Shown one piece after another: positions 58,771-64,000 of a stretch of 64,000 nt of DNA (the first letter of the stretch is position 1; each line of letters starts with the position of its first letter). Below the pieces are notes generated by a model, which saw only the letters and a program-made list of their open reading frames with translations, was not told the origin of the DNA and made no database searches. A program made the translations under genes and the position numbers. Origin of the DNA: Curvibacter sp. PAE-UM (GTDB taxonomy: Bacteria > Pseudomonadota > Gammaproteobacteria > Burkholderiales > Burkholderiaceae_C); NCBI RefSeq assembly GCF_001432305.1, contig NZ_KQ483358.1, positions 3,414,684-3,478,683 on the forward strand, read 5' to 3'.

Positions 58771-60288
58771 TCACTCCTCGACGAAAGCTTCCTCGCGCTT
58801 GGACTTGATCGACGGCAGCAGCACGATGATGAGCAGCAGCAGCGCCATGCCCAGCAGCGTGGCCGAGAGCGGGCGCGTGACCAGCACGCTCCAGTCACCG
58901 CGCGACAGCAGCAGCGCGCGACGCAGGTTCTCTTCCATCATCGGGCCCAGGATGAGGCCCAGCAGCAGCGGCGCGGGCTCGACCCCCAGCTTGATGAAGC
59001 CGTAGCCGATGACACCGAAGATGGCCACCATCCACACGTCCCAGGTGTTGTTGTTCGTGGAGTACACGCCGATGGCGCAGAACAGCACGATGGCCGGAAA
59101 CAGCCAGCGGTAGGGCACCGACAGCAGCTTGATCCAGATGCCGATCAGCGGCAGGTTCAGGACGATCAGCATCAGGTTGCCGATCCACATGGAGGCAATC
59201 AGGCCCCAGAACAGCTCGGGGTTGCTGGTCATCACCTGCGGGCCGGGCTGGATGTTGTGGATGGTCATGGCACCGACCATCAGCGCCATCACCGGGTTGG
59301 GCGGAATGCCCAGCGTCAGCAGCGGGATGAAAGAGGTCTGCGAACCGGCGTTGTTGGCCGACTCGGGAGCCGCCACGCCGCGGATATTGCCCTGACCGAA
59401 GGGCACCTCGCCCGGCTTGAGCTTGGTCTTCTTCTCGATCGAGTAAGCCGCAAAGGCCGACAGCAGCGCGCCGCCGCCGGGCAGGATGCCCAGCATGGAG
59501 CCCAGGGCCGTGCCACGCAACACCGCCGGGATCATGCGCTTGAAGTCTTCCTTGGACGGATAGATGTGGGTGACGTTGCCGGTGAACACCTCGCGTTTGT
59601 CTTCCGGGTGCGAAAGGTTCTGGATGATCTCGCCGTAGCCGAACACGCCCATGGCGATCACGATGAAGCCGATGCCGTCGGTCAGCTCCGGGATATCGAA
59701 GGAGTAGCGTGCCACGCCGGAGTTCACGTCGGTACCGACCAGGCCCAGCAGCAGGCCCAGGATGATCATCGCAATCGCCTTGAGCAGCGAGCCCGAGGCC
59801 AGCACCACGGCGCCGATCAGGCCCAGCACCATCAGCGAGAAGTATTCGGCCGGGCCGAACTTGAAGGCGACTTCCGTCAACGGTGCCGCGAAGGCGGCCA
59901 GAATCAGGGTGCCCACACAGCCGGCGAAGAAGGAGCCCATACCGGCAGCGGCCAGCGCGGGGCCGGCACGGCCCTTGCGCGCCATCTGGTAACCGTCGAT
60001 CACGGTCACCACCGAGGACGATTCACCCGGCAGGTTGACCAGGATGGCGGTGGTGGAGCCACCGTACTGGGCACCGTAATAGATGCCGGCCAGCATGATC
60101 AGTGCGGCCACCGGGGGCAAGGCATAGGTGGCCGGCAGCAGCATGGCGATGGTGGCGATCGGGCCGACGCCCGGCAGCACCCCGATCAGCGTGCCCAGCA
60201 ACACACCGATGAAGCAGTACAGCAGATTCTGGAAGGTAAAGGCGACGCCGAAACCCAGCGACAGGTTGTTGAAAAGATCGAATTCCAT
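58771..60288 (-). CDS. tctA: Tripartite tricarboxylate transporter large membrane protein TctA
   Basis: A 505-residue protein with about 11-12 hydrophobic helices. It has the TctA motif IGVLPGVGPIATIAMLLPAT near the N-terminus, its second form LGILPGGGALLSAFAAYSIE, and ANNAGSQTSFIPLLTLGIPP. It transports with TctB and a Bug protein using the ion gradient. Start ATG 60288, 13 bp after the tctB stop. Confidence 0.95.
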   Translation of the reverse strand: MEFDLFNNLSLGFGVAFTFQNLLYCFIGVLLGTLIGVLPGVGPIATIAMLLPATYALPPVAALIMLAGIYYGAQYGGSTTAILVNLPGESSSVVTVIDGYQMARKGRAGPALAAAGMGSFFAGCVGTLILAAFAAPLTEVAFKFGPAEYFSLMVLGLIGAVVLASGSLLKAIAMIILGLLLGLVGTDVNSGVARYSFDIPELTDGIGFIVIAMGVFGYGEIIQNLSHPEDKREVFTGNVTHIYPSKEDFKRMIPAVLRGTALGSMLGILPGGGALLSAFAAYSIEKKTKLKPGEVPFGQGNIRGVAAPESANNAGSQTSFIPLLTLGIPPNPVMALMVGAMTIHNIQPGPQVMTSNPELFWGLIASMWIGNLMLIVLNLPLIGIWIKLLSVPYRWLFPAIVLFCAIGVYSTNNNTWDVWMVAIFGVIGYGFIKLGVEPAPLLLGLILGPMMEENLRRALLLSRGDWSVLVTRPLSATLLGMALLLLIIVLLPSIKSKREEAFVEE

Positions 60289-60301
60289 GTTCTTGTACTC
60301 C

Positions 60302-60793
60302 TCAACCCGTGATGAAAGCAGGCCAGACCTGGAACTGCAGGTTGAGCAGTTTCACGAACGCACCGTAGCTGATGACGGCCAGGATGGCGGCCAAGACCAG
60401 CACCTCACGCAGCTTGAACTTCTCGCCCGCCAGGCTGGCCAGGATGGTCAGGCCGAAAATGGCGGCGATCAGGCCCATGGCGGGGATACCGAACTTGGGA
60501 ATGCCACCGAGCAGGATGCCGAACAGCACGTTGGCGCCGATGATGTAACCCAGCGGGCGCCAGGCCATGCCGCCCAGCTTGTCGCCGGTCTCCGTCCTGT
60601 TCACCACGCCCTTGAACATGATCATCCCGCCCAGGATGGCGAGGATGATGCCCAGCATCAGCGGGAAGTAGCCGGGGCCCATGCGGGCGCCGGTGCCGAT
60701 GTTGTAGTTGGTTGCCCCGATGGCGAATGCACCACCCACGATGGTGAACATCAGGCCGGAGTAAAAATCTTTTTCACTCTTGATGAATCTCAC
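60302..60793 (-). CDS. tctB: Tripartite tricarboxylate transporter small membrane protein TctB
   Basis: A 163-residue protein with four hydrophobic helices. It begins MRFIKSEKDFYSGLMFTIVG, followed by GTGARMGPGYFPLMLGIILA, the TctB signature. The start is GTG 60793, because AGGAGA lies eight bases upstream on the minus strand. A GTG at 60826 would add eleven residues without a Shine-Dalgarno. It heads the tctB-tctA-bug-ggt run, with a 190-bp gap upstream. Confidence 0.9.
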   Translation of the reverse strand: MRFIKSEKDFYSGLMFTIVGGAFAIGATNYNIGTGARMGPGYFPLMLGIILAILGGMIMFKGVVNRTETGDKLGGMAWRPLGYIIGANVLFGILLGGIPKFGIPAMGLIAAIFGLTILASLAGEKFKLREVLVLAAILAVISYGAFVKLLNLQFQVWPAFITG

Positions 60794-60984
60794 GAATTTG
60801 TCTCCTACGGGCCATGCCCGAAACACACGGGATTCTGCCCCGGAATAACACTCATGCCGGATGTGGATTACACCTATGCCTCCCCCGGTAGTACAGGGTG
60901 AGTCAGCAGGGAATACCCTAGGTTGCGGACCGATGTGCGCCGCAGCGGTGCACAGGTCAGGAACAGGTCAGGCAGGTGCCTGCA

Positions 60985-62775
60985 TCAGGTGAGTGGCGGC
61001 GTGGCGCCCAGTACCTCGTCGATCACCGTCAGCCCCTCGGCGACACGCAAGGCACCCGCCAGGCGCAGCGGGCGCATGCCGTCGGCCACGGCCTGGCGCT
61101 TGAGGGCGTCGATGTTGGGCTCCTTGCTGACCTTGTCCTTGAAGCCTTCGCTGATGACCAGCAGCTCGTACAGGCCCATGCGCCCCTGGAAACCCGTCAT
61201 GCGGCAGTCCACGCAGCCCACCGGCTTGAAAGGCTTGTAGCCGCCGCTGATGTTCCAGGGCTTGACCATCTCGGCCAGGTGCTCGCGCGTAGCGGCCTCG
61301 TCACGCACCTTGCACTGCGCGCACAGGGTGCGCACCAGGCGCTGCGCCAGCACGCCCAGCACCGTGGCGTTGAGCAGATAGGGCGGAATGCCCAGCTCCA
61401 TCAGGCGCGTGATGGCCGAGGGCGCGTCATTGGTGTGCAGGGTGGAGAAGACCAGGTGGCCAGTCAGCGCGGCCTGCACCGCCATCTCGGCGGTTTCCAG
61501 GTCGCGGATTTCGCCCACCATGATGATGTCCGGGTCCTGCCGCATCAACGCGCGCAGGCCCTCGGGGAAACCGAAGTCCAGCTGCGGCTGCACCTGGGTC
61601 TGGTTGAAGGCCGGCTCGATCATTTCGATCGGGTCTTCCACCGTGCTGACGTTGACCTCTTCCGTCGCCACGCGCTTGAGGGTGGAGTAGAGCGTGGTGG
61701 TCTTGCCAGAGCCGGTGGGGCCGGTGACGAGGATGATGCCGTGCGGCCGCTTGACCAGCGCCTCCCAGCGCTGCGCGTCGTGCGGGCTGAACCCCAGCTC
61801 GGCCAGGTCCTTGACCGTGGTGTCCGGGTCGAAGATACGCATGACCATCTTCTCGCCAAAGGCCGTGGGCAGGGTGGAGATACGCATCTCGACCTCGTCA
61901 CCGCCGGGGTTGCGCGTCTTGATGCGGCCATCCTGCGGCCGGCGCTTCTCGATCACGTCCATGCGGCCCAGCAGCTTGATGCGCGCCGTCATGGCGGTGA
62001 GCACGCCCATGGGCATCTGGTAGACGGGGTGCAGCACGCCGTCGATGCGGAAGCGGATCACGCCCTGCTCGCGCCGCGGCTCCAGGTGGATGTCGCTGGC
62101 GCGCTGGTCGAAGGCGTACTGCCACAGCCAGTCCACCACCTGCACCACGCTCTGGTCGTTGGCGTCGAGCTGCTTGTTGCTCTTGCCCAGCTCCACCAGC
62201 TGCTCGAAGCTGGCGCCCGTATTGCCGCTGCCCGACTTCATGGCCGAGCGCACCGACTTGGCCAGGGCAAAGAATTCGGCCGTGTAGCGCGTGATCTCGC
62301 CCGGGCTGGCGATCACCCGACGCACGCTGCGGCGGGTCTGGCGTTCCACCTCGCCCACCCAGTCGGTGATGTAGGGCTCGGCCGTGGCCACCACCACTTC
62401 ATTGGGCAGCACCTGCACCGGCAGCACGCGATGCCGCTCGGCGTAGGCTGCGCTCATGGAGTCGGCCACCTTGCCCACGTCGACCTTGAGCGGGTCGATG
62501 CGCAGGTAGTCCAGTCCGGCGCGCCCGGCCAGCCATTGCGTGAGGCTCTCCACGTCCAGCGGCTTGTGGTCGACGGCGCGGCGGATGGACACGCTGGCCA
62601 GGCGCAGCAGCGGATGCTGGGCGCTCTCGGCCTGCGAACAACGCGCGATGGTGCGCTGCGCCTCGTCCTCGGCGATCACGCCGTCGGCCAGCAGCCACTC
62701 GACCAGGCGACGCCAGTCCACCGGCCCCACGTGCTCGGACTTGGACAGGCTCTTGAGTTTGGGCTGGGCGCTCAT
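60985..62775 (-). CDS. GspE/PilB-type secretion ATPase
   Basis: A 596-residue cytoplasmic motor of the type II secretion / type IV pilus family. The N-terminal MshEN-like region is at about 25-200. The ATPase has Walker A GPTGSGKTTTLYSTLKR, an Asp box VNVSTVEDPIEMIEPAFNQT, Walker B PDIIMVGEIRDLETAEMAVQ and a His box LVFSTLHTNDA. A four-cysteine zinc site is read in CAQC and CVDC. No other gsp or pil gene is in the window, so the system it drives is unknown. The SpeE-like gene lies 4 bp upstream. Confidence 0.92.
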   Translation of the reverse strand: MSAQPKLKSLSKSEHVGPVDWRRLVEWLLADGVIAEDEAQRTIARCSQAESAQHPLLRLASVSIRRAVDHKPLDVESLTQWLAGRAGLDYLRIDPLKVDVGKVADSMSAAYAERHRVLPVQVLPNEVVVATAEPYITDWVGEVERQTRRSVRRVIASPGEITRYTAEFFALAKSVRSAMKSGSGNTGASFEQLVELGKSNKQLDANDQSVVQVVDWLWQYAFDQRASDIHLEPRREQGVIRFRIDGVLHPVYQMPMGVLTAMTARIKLLGRMDVIEKRRPQDGRIKTRNPGGDEVEMRISTLPTAFGEKMVMRIFDPDTTVKDLAELGFSPHDAQRWEALVKRPHGIILVTGPTGSGKTTTLYSTLKRVATEEVNVSTVEDPIEMIEPAFNQTQVQPQLDFGFPEGLRALMRQDPDIIMVGEIRDLETAEMAVQAALTGHLVFSTLHTNDAPSAITRLMELGIPPYLLNATVLGVLAQRLVRTLCAQCKVRDEAATREHLAEMVKPWNISGGYKPFKPVGCVDCRMTGFQGRMGLYELLVISEGFKDKVSKEPNIDALKRQAVADGMRPLRLAGALRVAEGLTVIDEVLGATPPLT

Positions 62776-62779
62776 GGAA

Positions 62780-63538
62780 TCAGAGTTCTACGATAGGTTT
62801 GAAGCCGCGCAGCCACTTGGTGGCGGGCAAGTCCCACTGAGTCTGGATGATTTCGGCCCGCTCGGCAAGCTCGGCGCGCTTGGGACGCGAGGGTGTGCGC
62901 TGGGCCAGCACCACGGTGTTGCCTTCACGCGTCGCCTTGAAGGCCCAGATGGCCTCGCGGCCGAAGGCGGCGGCGATCTTGTCCACGCTCTTCGCATAGC
63001 TGGAGGAGCGGCCGAAGAGGTTGACCGTCATGCAGCCGTCCTCCGTCAGCAGGCGGCGGCAATGGGCATAGAACTCGGCGCTGTCGAGCACCGGCGCGGC
63101 CGCCTCGTGGTCGTACAGGTCCACCTGCAAGGCGTCCACGGTGCCGAACCACTCGGCTTTCTGGACTTCCTGGGCCGCGTCGGCCAGGATGACCTTCATC
63201 TTCGCGCTGTCGGCCGGCAGCTTGAACCAGCCGCGGCAGGCGGCCAGCACCTGCGGATTGAGCTCGATGGCCGTGGTCTTCATGCGCAGGACCTTGGCGC
63301 AGAACTTGGTCAGCGAACCGGCCCCCAGCCCCAGCTGCACGGCTTGGCGCTTCGTCACGGTGTCCGGCGCCACGAACAGCAGCCAGGCCATCATGCGCTG
63401 GATGTACTCGTGCACCAACCGGGTCGGGTCCCGGGTGTCCATGGACCCCTGGATCCAGATCGAATCCAGGTGGAGATGACGGATGGGGCCCTCGTCGGAG
63501 AACTGGACTTCGGGGAGGGAGATTTTTTGTTTGCTCAA
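62780..63538 (-). CDS. Spermidine synthase-like methyltransferase-fold protein
   Basis: A 252-residue protein with the spermidine-synthase fold. The SAM-like site reads AVQLGLGAGSLTKFCAKVLR, TAIELNPQVLAACRGWF, VILADAAQEV and DALQVDLYDHEAAAPVLDS. The polyamine-site GGGEG of true SpeE is replaced by GLGAG, so putrescine aminopropyl transfer is doubtful. It is coupled to the GspE-type gene by a 4-bp gap. Confidence 0.8.
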   Translation of the reverse strand: MSKQKISLPEVQFSDEGPIRHLHLDSIWIQGSMDTRDPTRLVHEYIQRMMAWLLFVAPDTVTKRQAVQLGLGAGSLTKFCAKVLRMKTTAIELNPQVLAACRGWFKLPADSAKMKVILADAAQEVQKAEWFGTVDALQVDLYDHEAAAPVLDSAEFYAHCRRLLTEDGCMTVNLFGRSSSYAKSVDKIAAAFGREAIWAFKATREGNTVVLAQRTPSRPKRAELAERAEIIQTQWDLPATKWLRGFKPIVEL

Positions 63539-63625
63539 GGTGGGGGGATTATCGCTTTGACTTTTTTACTTGATGGCTGCGAGTTTTGACTGCGTCGCTT
63601 GGTCTACCCCCCACTCATCCCCCCG

Positions 63626-63657
63626 CCCTTCTCTACCCCCACCGGGGTAGAGAAGGG
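63626..63657 (+). repeat. Perfect 14-bp stem hairpin
   Basis: CCCTTCTCTACCCC (63626-63639), loop CACC, GGGGTAGAGAAGGG (63644-63657). Its right half overlaps the left arm of the larger hairpin, so the two structures compete. Confidence 0.8.
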
Positions 63658-64000
63658 AGCCTGGATTTTGCTTTTGGCCTTCTGGCTACGCTTCTACGAC
63701 GAGGGAAGTCTCCACCGTATGTACTGGGCCTGCATTTCTGGCCGGCGGTCGTAGAGAACTCACGCGTATAAGCACGCCTCCACCGACGGCTGCGCCAGCC
63801 GGTAACGAGACAAGCACGCACACATTGTCTTGTCTCGCTCGCGGCAGGGCGCGCAGCGACCGCCGCTTTGGGCGCAAAGATCAGCAACCTTTGACTACGA
63901 CTGGTGGTTTGAAATGCAGGCGCTCCACAAACGGTGGCGGCGCTCCGCTCCGTAGAAGCGGAACCAAGAAACCAGAAACCAAATCCAGGCTCCCCTTCCT
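63649..64000. repeat. Very large imperfect inverted repeat at the window edge
   Basis: The arms 63649-63754 and 63895-64000 pair in a single register (i + j = 127649) with no gap. By hand I count about 75 Watson-Crick pairs, 9 G.T pairs and 22 mismatches in 106 positions. Exact blocks include 63655-63668 with 63981-63994, 63689-63698 with 63951-63960, and 63728-63738 with 63911-63921. The 140-base centre has its own hairpin 63806-63814 with 63829-63837. The pairing reaches the last base of the window and may continue. No open frame here has family resemblance. Confidence 0.8.

Noticed and set aside
57664..60312. An 882-codon frame on the plus strand opposite ggt, bug and tctA
   Set aside because: Its product is a His/Gln/Arg/Gly-rich shadow of three well-supported genes on the other strand; such mirrors are common in high-GC DNA.

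Overview
The window is 64 kb of GC-rich (roughly two-thirds G+C by eye) chromosomal DNA from a betaproteobacterium. Gene content and order point to Burkholderiales and most likely Comamonadaceae: folC-dedD-cvpA-purF-metZ, ribF-ileS-lspA, rpmB-rpmG, a coniferyl-aldehyde-type dehydrogenase, and a Bug/TctC solute-binding protein with TctAB. Family level is inference from protein resemblance; no rRNA gene is present to fix it. I see no prophage, insertion sequence, CRISPR array or integrase. This is mostly ordinary core chromosome.

Layout. 1-6670: end of a LytTR response regulator, TerC-like membrane protein, then a leftward crp-like/ftsK/lolA block divergent from trxB. A 271-bp nested inverted-repeat element separates trxB from rpmB-rpmG. 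6789-12751: murB, then three proteins tied to cyclic-di-GMP (YajQ, a catalytically degenerate HD-GYP protein and a CHASE-GGDEF cyclase) mixed with a retropepsin-like protease, plsY and ybaK. 12814-19397: metabolic genes (YitT, aldehyde dehydrogenase, aldo-keto reductase, acyl-CoA synthetase, hydrolase, exported protein). 19502-25225: prfB with its programmed frameshift, pepN, fbp, tRNA-Thr, and a leftward tRNA-Ala/Glu/Asp cluster. 25286-31948: leftward gltX, metZ, purF, cvpA, SPOR protein, folC. 31967-34034: yffB, ppnP, argG, followed by a 690-bp non-coding repeat region. 34724-42327: desaturase, RNA methyltransferase, purN, yceH, two acyl-CoA dehydrogenases, a response regulator and an HNH nuclease. 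42503-48629: ribF, ileS, lspA and an ABC1 kinase. 48636-55878: oxidoreductases, two EamA transporters, a PstS-like protein and a secreted serine protease with a long unassigned C-terminal half. 56052-60793: leftward tctB-tctA-bug-ggt. 60985-63538: an orphan GspE/PilB-type ATPase and a SpeE-like protein. 63539-64000: non-coding, occupied by a very large imperfect hairpin that reaches the window edge.

The most unusual material is non-coding. Three intergenic regions (5809-6079, 34096-34645, 63626-64000) hold large nested inverted repeats. In the first, every non-Watson-Crick pair I could align is a G.U pair in the plus-strand sense, which fits a folded RNA transcribed with trxB. In the third, arms of about 106 bases pair in one continuous register without a gap, and substitutions show no strand preference, which fits a decaying DNA palindrome. 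These are hand alignments and need to be computed.

All functions are assigned from recognition of family motifs in the translated sequence. No database search was possible.
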